From: Bacteroidales bacterium
Lineage (GTDB): Bacteria; Bacteroidota; Bacteroidia; Bacteroidales; UBA7960
Length of the DNA stretch: 14,141 nt
NCBI GenBank assembly: GCA_007132865.1
Contig: SLNU01000094.1
Location: forward strand, 1 to 14,141
Direction: 5' to 3'
The first letter of the stretch is position 1. Every line of letters starts with the position of its first letter. The translations under genes were made by a program, and so were the position numbers. Positions 6,565 to 14,051 of this stretch are shown piece after piece. Below the pieces are notes generated by a model that made no database searches, was not told the origin of the DNA, and was given only the letters and a program-made list of their open reading frames with translations.

Positions 6565-6595
6565 CAAAGATACAGGCTTATTATTACCCGGCAAT
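6565..6595 (-). promoter_or_regulatory. Bacteroidota-type promoter for the ferredoxin gene
   Basis: On the minus strand, TATCTTTG (6572-6565) is an exact TAnnTTTG -7 element. ATTG (6595-6592), a one-mismatch TTTG -33 element, stands 19 bp upstream, the preferred spacing. This is the best promoter in the window. The leader would be roughly 35 nt. Confidence 0.65.
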
Positions 6596-6689
6596 AAAAA
6601 ACGCATGGCAGGACTTAATTTGAAATTGATTTAAATAAAGTTTGGCTAACAGCAGGTTGGCTTGCAAAACCCGGGAAAAAAACGGGGAT

Positions 6690-6725
6690 TTTGTTGACCG
6701 GATAAAATATAAACACTTAACTTCG
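6690..6725 (+). promoter_or_regulatory. Probable promoter for korA-korB-pabB
   Basis: TTTGTTG (6690-6696) supplies a -33 TTG at 6694-6696, 21 bp before TAACTTCG (6718-6725), which matches TAnnTTTG in five of six fixed positions. Transcription would start about 20 bp before the korA ATG. It is back to back with the ferredoxin promoter in a 228-bp spacer, so a shared regulator could act on both. Confidence 0.45.
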
Positions 6726-6751
6726 CAGGAATTTAAAAATCAATTTCTGTT

Positions 6752-8596
6752 ATGACAAAAAAGGCAAATATTGTTGAACTGGAAGATGTGGTGGTTAAGT
6801 TTGTCGGGGACTCGGGGGATGGCATGCAACTGACAGGGACATTGTTCTCAGAAGCCGCCGCCCAGTCGGGAAACGACCTGGCCACCTTCCCTGACTTTCC
6901 GGCCGAGATTCGCGCTCCCCATAACACCATTGCCGGTGTGAGTGGGTTCCAGGTTCACCTGGGGCAGCGGAAAATTTTTACCTCCGGCGATTTTTGCGAT
7001 GTGCTGGTAGCCATGAACCCGGCGTCACTAAGGGCCAACCTCAAATGGGTGAAGCCCGGCGGAACCATCGTGGTCGACTCCAGTGCATTTGAAGGCAAGG
7101 CAATCGAGAAGGCCGGCTATCAATACAATCCTTTGGAGGACGGCAGCCTGGCTGCCTACCAGTTAATCACGGCCCCGGTAACGGAGCTGACGCAGGAATC
7201 ACTCAAGGAGCTGGGCATCGACAAACGGGTGGCCGAACGCACAAAAAACATGTTCGTGCTGGGGATTACCTTTTATCTGTTTGAGCGGGACCTGAGCACC
7301 ACCATTGAATACATCAAAAAGAAGTTCAAGGACAAGCCCAAGGTGGCCCAGGCCAACCAGGTCGCCCTGAAGGCCGGGCATGCATATGCCGAAACCATAG
7401 AGGCCATCCATTCCACTTTCAGTATAGGGCCTGCATCCATTGAGAAAGGTACCTACCGCAACATTACCGGGAATGTCGCCACGGCATGGGGGCTGCTGGC
7501 CGCTTCAGAGAGAAGTGGAATCGAACTGTTCCTTGGTTCCTATCCCATCACTCCGGCAACCGAGATCCTGATGGAGCTATCAAAGCACAAATCCCTCGGA
7601 GCCAAAGTGTTTCAGGCAGAGGATGAGATTGCGGGCATCTGTTCCGCCATCGGCGCCAGCTTCGGAGGCTCTCTAGCCGTCACCACCACCTCTGGTCCCG
7701 GCCTGTCGCTGAAAAGCGAGGCATTGGGACTGGCCGTGATCACAGAACTTCCGCTGGTGATCGTGAACGTGCAACGTGCCGGTCCGTCTACAGGCTTGCC
7801 CACCAAGAGTGAACAATCAGACCTGATGCAGGCCCTTTACGGGCGCAACGGCGAGTGTCCGCTCATTGTGATGGCCGCTTCCAGTCCGGCAAACTGCTTT
7901 TATTATGCCTACTGGGCAGCCAAACTTTCTCTGGAGCACATGACTCCGGTAATCTTGCTAACGGACGGCTACATTGGTTTCGGGTCCGAGTTGTTCCGGG
8001 TCCCGGATGTGAACGACCTGCCGGATATCAAACCCCCGCTTGCCACCCCCAATGACAAGGGCTTCAAGCCTTACCGCAGGGATGAAAAAACCCTGGTAAG
8101 GCAATGGGCCGCGCCAGGGACAGATGGATTGCGGCATCGGGTTGGCGGACTGGAGAAAACGAACATCGATGGCAATGTGTCGACCGATCCACTGAACCAC
8201 CAGCTGATGGTGAATATACGTGAGGAAAAGGTGAATCGCGTGGCAGATTACATCCCCCCGCAAAAAGTGTTGGGCGAGGAGTCCGGCGACTTGCTGGTAG
8301 TTGGCTGGGGAGGCACGGAGGGTGCCTTGCTTTCGTCAGTTAAACAAATGCAGGAAGAAGGCAAGAGCATCAGTCTGGCGCACTTCCATTACATCAAACC
8401 CCTGCCGTCAAATACCAGGGAGTTGCTTTCGAAATTTAAAAAGATCGTGGTCTGTGAGCTGAATATGGGACAGTTTGTCAATTATTTGCGCATATCCTAC
8501 CCCGAATTCCAATACCGTCAGTTTAACAAGGTGCAGGGACTCCCGTTCCATGTGCAGGAATTAACGGAAATGTTCACAAAACTATTGGAGGAATAA
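6752..8596 (+). CDS. korA: 2-oxoacid:ferredoxin oxidoreductase, fused gamma-alpha subunit (probably 2-oxoglutarate)
   Basis: With KorB it decarboxylates a 2-oxoacid, probably 2-oxoglutarate, to the acyl-CoA while reducing ferredoxin; the reaction can run in reverse. The 614 residues hold the gamma domain first (about 1-215, with VGDSGDGMQLTG at 18-29), then the alpha domain. The latter shows GSYPITPATE (262-271), FQAEDEIAGI (287-296), TTTSGPGLSLKSE (311-323) and RAGPSTGLPTKSEQSDL (342-358), the standard KorA signature, then a C-terminal domain. The korB start is 5 bp after the stop. The divergent ferredoxin is the likely electron acceptor. Substrate cannot be read with certainty: related two-subunit enzymes act on 2-oxoisovalerate or pyruvate. 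Confidence 0.93.
   Translation: MTKKANIVELEDVVVKFVGDSGDGMQLTGTLFSEAAAQSGNDLATFPDFPAEIRAPHNTIAGVSGFQVHLGQRKIFTSGDFCDVLVAMNPASLRANLKWVKPGGTIVVDSSAFEGKAIEKAGYQYNPLEDGSLAAYQLITAPVTELTQESLKELGIDKRVAERTKNMFVLGITFYLFERDLSTTIEYIKKKFKDKPKVAQANQVALKAGHAYAETIEAIHSTFSIGPASIEKGTYRNITGNVATAWGLLAASERSGIELFLGSYPITPATEILMELSKHKSLGAKVFQAEDEIAGICSAIGASFGGSLAVTTTSGPGLSLKSEALGLAVITELPLVIVNVQRAGPSTGLPTKSEQSDLMQALYGRNGECPLIVMAASSPANCFYYAYWAAKLSLEHMTPVILLTDGYIGFGSELFRVPDVNDLPDIKPPLATPNDKGFKPYRRDEKTLVRQWAAPGTDGLRHRVGGLEKTNIDGNVSTDPLNHQLMVNIREEKVNRVADYIPPQKVLGEESGDLLVVGWGGTEGALLSSVKQMQEEGKSISLAHFHYIKPLPSNTRELLSKFKKIVVCELNMGQFVNYLRISYPEFQYRQFNKVQGLPFHVQELTEMFTKLLEE
8587..8591 (+). promoter_or_regulatory. Shine-Dalgarno of korB within the end of korA
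   Basis: GGAGG lies 10 bp before the korB ATG, overlapping the last korA codons. It supports the ATG at 8602 and translational coupling of the two subunits. Confidence 0.5.
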
Positions 8597-8601
8597 TAAG
8601 C

Positions 8602-9630
8602 ATGTTAAAAAAAGAGAGAATAGAAGCTTCACTTGTTGAGTTGACCAAGGATGATTTCGTCAGTGACCAGATGGTCAAATGGTGCCCGGGTTGCGGCGCC
8701 CATGCCATTTTGGCGGCAGTGGCCAATGTATTCCCCCGCATTGGTTACAAGAAGGAGAATTTTGCCATGGTATCGGGCATTGGTTGCTCCTCCCGCTTCC
8801 CCTATTACGTGAACACGTATGGGTTCCATGGCATCCACGGCCGGGCTTCGGCCATTGCCAGCGGACTTAAATTGTCAAACCCGGGACTCAGTGTTTGGAT
8901 AGCGACGGGCGACGGCGACTCCATGGCCATCGGCGGCAACCATTTCATCCATCTCATTCGCCGGAACATCGACGTGAACATCATGCTGTTCAACAACCAG
9001 ATCTACGGATTGACAAAAGGGCAATACTCCCCGACCACCCCAATGGGTTCGGTTACGAAAACCTCCCCCTACGGGACCATTGAACACCCTTTTATTGTAT
9101 CCGGACTGGTCCTGGGTGCACAGGGGACCTTTTTTGCCAGGGTCCCCGACAACAATGTCAAGCTGATGTCAGAAGTGATGTATGAAGCTGCAAAGCATGA
9201 CGGGACTTCCGTGGTGGAGATCCTGCAGAACTGCATCATCTTTGCCGACAAGACCCATGGAGAGGTGACCGATCGGGCAACCCGCGATGACCGGCAGCTG
9301 GTGCTAAAGCATGGGGAGCCCATGATTTTCGGTAAAGAGGGGGACAAAGGCATTATGCTGGAGCAAAACGGACTCAAGGTAGTGACCATTGGCCAGAACG
9401 GCGTGGTGAAAAGCGATATATTGGTGCATGACCAGTACGCCAAAGATCCGGGCATTCACCGGATGATCGGTCGGATGACCAATCCGGTGGCCATGGGCGT
9501 GATCCGCTCGGCACCCTACGCGACCTATGATGACTTGATGGAAGAGCAGATCAGCCAGGCCAAGAAAGAATCAAAGATCAAAAATGTCAACGACCTGTTG
9601 AGAAGCGGAGATACCTGGGAGGTGAAGTAA
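8602..9630 (+). CDS. korB: 2-oxoacid:ferredoxin oxidoreductase, beta (thiamine diphosphate) subunit
   Basis: The catalytic subunit partnering KorA, 342 residues. WCPGCGAH (27-34) carries C28 and C31, GIGCSSR carries C62, and QNCIIFAD carries C211. These four cysteines are placed like the proximal [4Fe-4S] ligands of the family. The thiamine-diphosphate and magnesium motif is ATGDGDSMAIGGNH (101-114) with LFNNQIYGLTKGQYSPTT (129-146). A separate ferredoxin-like delta subunit is absent, as usual for the two-subunit KorAB type; the soluble ferredoxin encoded upstream may serve instead. The GTG of pabB follows after 3 bp, and the end of korB supplies that gene's Shine-Dalgarno. Confidence 0.93.
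   Translation: MLKKERIEASLVELTKDDFVSDQMVKWCPGCGAHAILAAVANVFPRIGYKKENFAMVSGIGCSSRFPYYVNTYGFHGIHGRASAIASGLKLSNPGLSVWIATGDGDSMAIGGNHFIHLIRRNIDVNIMLFNNQIYGLTKGQYSPTTPMGSVTKTSPYGTIEHPFIVSGLVLGAQGTFFARVPDNNVKLMSEVMYEAAKHDGTSVVEILQNCIIFADKTHGEVTDRATRDDRQLVLKHGEPMIFGKEGDKGIMLEQNGLKVVTIGQNGVVKSDILVHDQYAKDPGIHRMIGRMTNPVAMGVIRSAPYATYDDLMEEQISQAKKESKIKNVNDLLRSGDTWEVK
9617..9625 (+). promoter_or_regulatory. Shine-Dalgarno of pabB inside korB
   Basis: GGGAGGTGA, complementary to the 16S rRNA 3' end, overlaps the last korB codons and stands 8 bp before the GTG at 9634. It supports the GTG start and translational coupling of pabB to korAB. Confidence 0.55.
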
Positions 9631-9633
9631 ACG

Positions 9634-10950
9634 GTGGCCCGGACCTGGAAAACCTTTCAAACCGGTCTTGCCGGGGAGTCGCTGCTGAGGGTGGCGGACT
9701 GGGGACAGCAGCATTTTCAGACCTGCTGCCTGCTGAATGGCAATGGGTTTACATCGGATAAGTACACCTCTTTTGACCAGGTCATTGCCCTGGGGGTGGC
9801 AGCGGAATGTTTCGGTGACGAAACGGATGCCTTTGCCAGCCTCAGGGCTTTTTCAGACCAGTATGACGACTGGTTGTTTGGCTTTTTAAGCTATGACCTG
9901 AAGAACCAACTGGAAAGCCTTACCTCATCCCACTTCGACGGCATCGGCATGCCGCTGATGCATTTTTTTCTTCCCGTGATCGTGGTGATGCCAAAAGAAG
10001 AAGGTGTGCAGATCGGCTGCCTCCCGGGCCATGGAAGGTTCTCAGATCCGGACCGCGTGTGGAAGGAATTGATGGCCCATGAACCGGCAGGAGACCCCCG
10101 TGTCGGCCAGGCCGGAAATCCGGGCCTGCAAGTCCGGGCCAGGGTCCCGCGCCGGGACTACTTGAAAAACCTTGGGGCGATCAAGAACCACATACAGCAG
10201 GGAGACATGTATGAGATGAACTATTGTGTGGAGTTTTACTCGGAAAACGCCCTTGTGGATCCCCTGCTGGTCTACCAATCGCTGAACCTGCAGTCGCCCA
10301 CTCCGTTCTCGGCCTATTATGCTTTGGGATCCAAATTTCTGATGGGTGCAAGCCCGGAGCGCTTCCTGAAAAAACGTGGACAGATGCTGGTCTCCCAACC
10401 GATTAAGGGGACCATTGCCAGGGGCGGGGATGCGAAAAGCGATGCCCGGCTGGCCGCCACGCTGCTGAACGACCCGAAAGAGCGCAGTGAGAACGTGATG
10501 ATCGTGGACCTGGTGCGCAATGATTTGTCGCGGTCTGCAAGAAAAGGCTCGGTAAAGGTGAAGGAACTCTTCGGCATCTATCCATTCAGGCAGGTACACC
10601 AGATGATCTCCACTGTGGTATCGGATTTGCGTCCGGATTGCCATTTTGTGGATGCGCTTCGCATGGCCTTCCCGATGGGTTCGATGACTGGCGCTCCCAA
10701 AGTGCGTGCCATGCAACTCATCGAACAATATGAGGTCACCAAACGAGGCCTTTACAGTGGAGCTGTGGGATATATCAGTCCGACAAAAGACTTCGACTTT
10801 AACGTGGTGATCCGCAGCATCCTTTACAATGCAGCTACCCGTTACCTGTCCTTTATGGCCGGAAGTGCCATTACGGCGGGCTCCCAACCGGAAATGGAGT
10901 ATGATGAATGCCTGCTGAAAGCCAAGGCAATGCGCAAGGTTCTGGAGTGA
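9634..10950 (+). CDS. pabB: Aminodeoxychorismate synthase component I (chorismate-binding)
   Basis: Makes 4-amino-4-deoxychorismate from chorismate and ammonia for p-aminobenzoate and folate synthesis. The 438-residue protein has a short N-terminal domain and a full chorismate-binding domain. Visible motifs are QPIKGTIARG (255-264), PKERSENVMIVDLVRNDLSR (281-300), HQMISTV (322-328), FPMGSMTGAPK (346-356) and GLYSGAVGYI (372-381). Lysine K258 in PIKGT is the mark of PabB; anthranilate synthase TrpE has alanine there. Start is GTG, supported by a good Shine-Dalgarno in korB. The neighbours pabA (glutaminase) and pabC (lyase) are missing, so the glutaminase must come from elsewhere, perhaps a shared TrpG. 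Cotranscription with korAB is inferred from the 3-bp gap. Confidence 0.88.
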   Translation: MARTWKTFQTGLAGESLLRVADWGQQHFQTCCLLNGNGFTSDKYTSFDQVIALGVAAECFGDETDAFASLRAFSDQYDDWLFGFLSYDLKNQLESLTSSHFDGIGMPLMHFFLPVIVVMPKEEGVQIGCLPGHGRFSDPDRVWKELMAHEPAGDPRVGQAGNPGLQVRARVPRRDYLKNLGAIKNHIQQGDMYEMNYCVEFYSENALVDPLLVYQSLNLQSPTPFSAYYALGSKFLMGASPERFLKKRGQMLVSQPIKGTIARGGDAKSDARLAATLLNDPKERSENVMIVDLVRNDLSRSARKGSVKVKELFGIYPFRQVHQMISTVVSDLRPDCHFVDALRMAFPMGSMTGAPKVRAMQLIEQYEVTKRGLYSGAVGYISPTKDFDFNVVIRSILYNAATRYLSFMAGSAITAGSQPEMEYDECLLKAKAMRKVLE

Positions 10951-10964
10951 ATGGCGTGAAACTG

Positions 10965-10985
10965 TCAGGCATGGGTCTGGCCTGA
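10965..10985 (+). terminator. Weak hairpin after pabB
   Basis: TCAGGC (10965-10970) and GCCTGA (10980-10985) form a 6-bp stem with a 9-base loop, followed only by AATTTG. The poor T-run makes it a weak or accidental terminator. The sequence at 10984-10991 (GAAATTTG) is also one mismatch from a -7 element that could serve the next gene. Confidence 0.25.
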
Positions 10986-11022
10986 AATTTGTGCGAAAAC
11001 GGCTAAATGATCTGAACTGAAA

Positions 11023-11631
11023 ATGAAAAAAACAATACTGATCGGCTTGCTCATTGCATTTCCCCTGTGCTTGCATGCCCAGATCCTTGAAGGGGACCAA
11101 CAGGAAAAGGATGTGAAGGATATGTCCACACCGGAGCGGATTTTTGTTGGCGGATTTGTGGGATTGCAATTTGGCAGCTTTACGGCCATCAGTGTGAACC
11201 TGCATGGTGGATACCGGATAACAAACCGGCTCTCTGCCGGTCTGGGGGGGATGTACCAGTATTCCAATGACCGCTGGTTCAACCAGTCCGTTGTATCTCA
11301 TGTTTACGGGGGGAGCGTATTTGCCCGGTTCCGGGTGATATACCAGGCCTTCATACATGCCGAGCATGAGTGGCTGAGCGTGCAGTCCAGGGGATATCTT
11401 GGGCTCCCGGGTTCGGGATTTCAACCCCTGCCCGGGGAGAACGGGACGTTCGATCCCGATAACCGGACACGGTCCACCGAAAAAAACTTTCTGCTTGGTC
11501 CGGGTTATGCCTTCCGTGTTGGTCCGAGGGTGACACTGAACATACTGGCATTGTACAATTTCAATACAAGCAGCGCCGTATATTTCGACAACCCGTTTTT
11601 CAGGGCCGGCATCGATGTTAGTCTGAGGTAG
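11023..11631 (+). CDS. Exported protein of unknown function, probable small outer-membrane beta-barrel
   Basis: I do not recognise a named family. The 202-residue protein starts with a clear signal peptide (MKK, hydrophobic 5-17, probable cleavage after LHA at 17-19). The rest alternates polar and hydrophobic residues in several strand-like stretches rich in Gly, Tyr and Phe: about 41-62, 70-80, 98-121, 155-181 and 191-202. The last residues are FFRAGIDVSLR, compatible with a final barrel strand. This suggests a small outer-membrane or surface beta protein of the kind common in Bacteroidota. It starts 72 bp after pabB, so it may be a separate transcript. Its last 14 bp overlap, tail to tail, the end of the M1 peptidase gene. 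The barrel is inferred from composition only. Confidence 0.75.
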   Translation: MKKTILIGLLIAFPLCLHAQILEGDQQEKDVKDMSTPERIFVGGFVGLQFGSFTAISVNLHGGYRITNRLSAGLGGMYQYSNDRWFNQSVVSHVYGGSVFARFRVIYQAFIHAEHEWLSVQSRGYLGLPGSGFQPLPGENGTFDPDNRTRSTEKNFLLGPGYAFRVGPRVTLNILALYNFNTSSAVYFDNPFFRAGIDVSLR

Positions 11632-13912
11632 CTGCCCGGAACAGCATGTCAGCCGCCTGAAGGACCTTCAGGCTGAGGTTCTTTTCCAGATCCGGATTTT
11701 CTTTCAGAAAACTTTCCACCAGCGCTGCCGTTTCGGGGTCCTGGTACCCGCCAAGGGTCGCTTCCAGCCAGTTCAGCGGGAAGAAAATATCTCCTGTACG
11801 CTGGATCTCAGGCAGCATCTCCAGGCTTTCCTGCACAAAACCCCTTCCGTGTTTGCTCCTCAATGGGTGGTGAAGGAGATTCAAACCCTCGGTCACCCAA
11901 GGCTCAGGCCGCCGATTCTCTGCCTGTCGAAGTCGAGCAAACCAGGCTTCCCTGTCGGATGCTTCCGCTGAAAGGGTCGGTCTCAGAAATTCCATGCGCC
12001 TGATCCTGTCTGGGTTTTCGGATGCCCCAAACTGCTCGTCCAACATTTGCTCCCCCCGTTCGTGCCCCCTCAGCATCAGGGCAGCTGCGATGCCGAACTT
12101 ACGCTCCTCCGTCATTTCCAGTCCGACTACCGGGCTATTTCCGTCATAAAGGGATGCCAGGTTGCTTACCCCCATATCCGACAATGCCACAGAAACATAG
12201 GCATTAAAAAATACCGGCTTTTCGGCTTCAGGGGCAGCGGTGAGCTTTTCCCACAGCAGGTTTTCGGTTGCCGGACCGTATTTTCTCCTGAGGGGTTCAT
12301 CGAAGAACCGCCAATATACCTGCCGGATGCTGCCAGTCAGGTACCTCGACAGCTGGGGATTGGTCTCTGAGGACAGCGCGGAAAGCAGGACCTGATAATA
12401 GGCCTCCGGCCGGTGTCCCCCCTGCAGGAACTCTTCGTAAAGCTCCAGGTGGTACGCTCCGCGCAGATATTCCTCATTCATCCCTTCCCTTGGAATGGGG
12501 GGCATGCCTGTACCGTAAATCCATTTTCGGCTCCATTCCATGACGTCGAGCGGACTGTGGCTGTCAAAGATGGCGGCCAGGTCGTCCCAGTCGGCATTGC
12601 CCATGGAAAAATCGCGGAGGTATTGCTGCACGGCCTTTTGGAAGGCTGCCTCGCCCATGCGGTTTTCCAGGTCCATAAACACAATGGGGGCCTTGTTGTA
12701 AATAATGGCCCCGTATAGGGTGCCGGCCTGCTTCATGTTCATGAGCTGCTGCTTGATGGGATGCGTGCCCCGGCTGCGATCCACGGCCGAGGCCCTGGGG
12801 TAATGGCTGAGCAGGAATTGCAGTTCGTGGTTCACCTCCGGATACTGTGGATGTACGATCTTGTCAGCCATGAAGCCGGCAAAGACCTCCTTGAGCCATA
12901 CATCATCAAACCATTCCATTGTCACCAGGTTGCCGAACCACATATGGGCCGTTTCGTGCGCGATCAGGCTGGCCTTTCCAAGCTGCTCGGATATTGGGGC
13001 CTGCTCGTCAAGCAACAGCCTTGTGTCACGGTACCAGATGGCGCCGGGATGTTCCATTCCGCTGTACTGGAAGCCGGGGAGCAGAACCATGTCGAACTTG
13101 GCAAAGGGGTACGGAATGCCGGTATAATCCTCCAGCCAGGCCAGGGCGTCGAAATGTTGTGAGAAGATCCGTGGCAGGTTGTGCTCCAGTTTCAAGGTGT
13201 CGGTTTCTCTGTGGTAAAGCGTGATGCTGCGGTTTCCGCGTGTGTCGGAAACCGCGTCAAAGGTTCCTGCGGCAAAGGCGAACAGGTAGGTGCTGATGGG
13301 CTGGTCCTCTGTAAAAACCATCTGTTTGCGCTCACCGTTTATCTCCTCCCTTTCCGCCGGTCCGTTTGACACGGCGGTCCAGCCATCAGGAATGTCCAGG
13401 CTCAGCCTGTAGGTTGCCTTGATGTCGGGCTGGTCAAAGCAGGGGAAAGCCGTAGAGGCCCTGTCAGGCACCAGCAGGGTGTACATAAAGCCCGGAGACC
13501 GGTTCAGTGCCTGGTCAGTCGACGTGAATGACACCTCCACCAGGTTCTCATAAGGTTTCACATAGTTGGATGGAATCACAATATGGCCATTCAGGAGCTG
13601 GTAGTCTGCCTCCCGCCCGTTAACGGTGACCTGGTGGACATTCTCTGGGGGTGCCTGAAAGTCCAGAATCACCCCATGCTGGGCCCTTGCCATGTGGAAT
13701 GCGATGCGGGCCTGGCCGGTAACGGGTTCGCTGGTGCTTTCCGGGATACGGAAGGAAAGTTCATAAGCCACCTGGCTGATGTGTTTCTTACGGTACCGTG
13801 CCAGCTCAAGGCTGACCCCCGGTTCCAGCATGGTTCTGATGCTCTCGTTGCAAGAGTTGAAAGGGATGGCCATTAGTATGGAAAGTAAGATCGTTAAGAA
13901 CGGGCGCTTCAT
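11618..13912 (-). CDS. M1-family zinc aminopeptidase, lipoprotein
   Basis: A gluzincin peptidase expected to trim amino acids from peptide N-termini at the cell envelope. The 764-residue protein begins with a lipoprotein signal ending IPFNSC, so C21 would be lipidated. The M1 N-terminal beta domain holds AFPCFDQPDIKATY (155-168). The catalytic domain has the zinc motif HETAH (H319, E320, H323), with the third ligand E342 exactly 18 residues on, and a likely catalytic tyrosine Y405. Two motifs depart from the textbook family: GxMEN is GMEHPG (285-290) and NEGFA is KEVFA (341-345). A long alpha-helical C-terminal region follows. It is divergent from fhs and overlaps the end of the exported protein gene by 14 bp. 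Peptide cleavage is family knowledge; specificity is unknown. Confidence 0.9.
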   Translation of the reverse strand: MKRPFLTILLSILMAIPFNSCNESIRTMLEPGVSLELARYRKKHISQVAYELSFRIPESTSEPVTGQARIAFHMARAQHGVILDFQAPPENVHQVTVNGREADYQLLNGHIVIPSNYVKPYENLVEVSFTSTDQALNRSPGFMYTLLVPDRASTAFPCFDQPDIKATYRLSLDIPDGWTAVSNGPAEREEINGERKQMVFTEDQPISTYLFAFAAGTFDAVSDTRGNRSITLYHRETDTLKLEHNLPRIFSQHFDALAWLEDYTGIPYPFAKFDMVLLPGFQYSGMEHPGAIWYRDTRLLLDEQAPISEQLGKASLIAHETAHMWFGNLVTMEWFDDVWLKEVFAGFMADKIVHPQYPEVNHELQFLLSHYPRASAVDRSRGTHPIKQQLMNMKQAGTLYGAIIYNKAPIVFMDLENRMGEAAFQKAVQQYLRDFSMGNADWDDLAAIFDSHSPLDVMEWSRKWIYGTGMPPIPREGMNEEYLRGAYHLELYEEFLQGGHRPEAYYQVLLSALSSETNPQLSRYLTGSIRQVYWRFFDEPLRRKYGPATENLLWEKLTAAPEAEKPVFFNAYVSVALSDMGVSNLASLYDGNSPVVGLEMTEERKFGIAAALMLRGHERGEQMLDEQFGASENPDRIRRMEFLRPTLSAEASDREAWFARLRQAENRRPEPWVTEGLNLLHHPLRSKHGRGFVQESLEMLPEIQRTGDIFFPLNWLEATLGGYQDPETAALVESFLKENPDLEKNLSLKVLQAADMLFRAATSD

Positions 13913-13928
13913 CTAGAGGAGTTTGATT

Positions 13929-13973
13929 TTTTGTTTAACTTTAAGACCAATTAAGCCATTTTGTTAAACAAAA
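13929..13973. promoter_or_regulatory. Candidate operator repeats between the M1 peptidase and fhs genes
   Basis: TTTTGTTTAAC (13929-13939) recurs as TTTTGTTAAAC (13959-13969), exactly 30 bp away. The second copy sits in a perfect 15-bp palindrome, TTTTGTT-A-AACAAAA (13959-13973). A further inverted pair, AAGACC (13943-13948) and GGTCTT (13977-13982), surrounds it. The sequence is AT-rich, so chance is possible. No clear TAnnTTTG element is seen in this 139-bp spacer for either gene. Confidence 0.3.
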
Positions 13974-14051
13974 CAAGGTCTTTATTGGTTTACGAATGTA
14001 ATAAATAGAAGTGAAATCCTTTCTGAATAAATAACTGTAAAACCCATTTGT

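Noticed and set aside
6752..9630. Pyruvate:ferredoxin oxidoreductase
   Set aside because: Bacterial PFOR is normally one large polypeptide; the fused gamma-alpha plus beta layout and the KorA motifs fit the 2-oxoglutarate type better, though substrate is not proven.
9634..10950. TrpE (anthranilate synthase component I) instead of PabB
   Set aside because: The PIKGT lysine (K258) and the lack of adjacent trp genes favour PabB.
10042..11424. 460-codon minus-strand frame opposite pabB and the exported protein gene
   Set aside because: Long only because of GC-biased third positions in pabB; it spans two real genes and an intergenic gap, and has no recognisable family motif.
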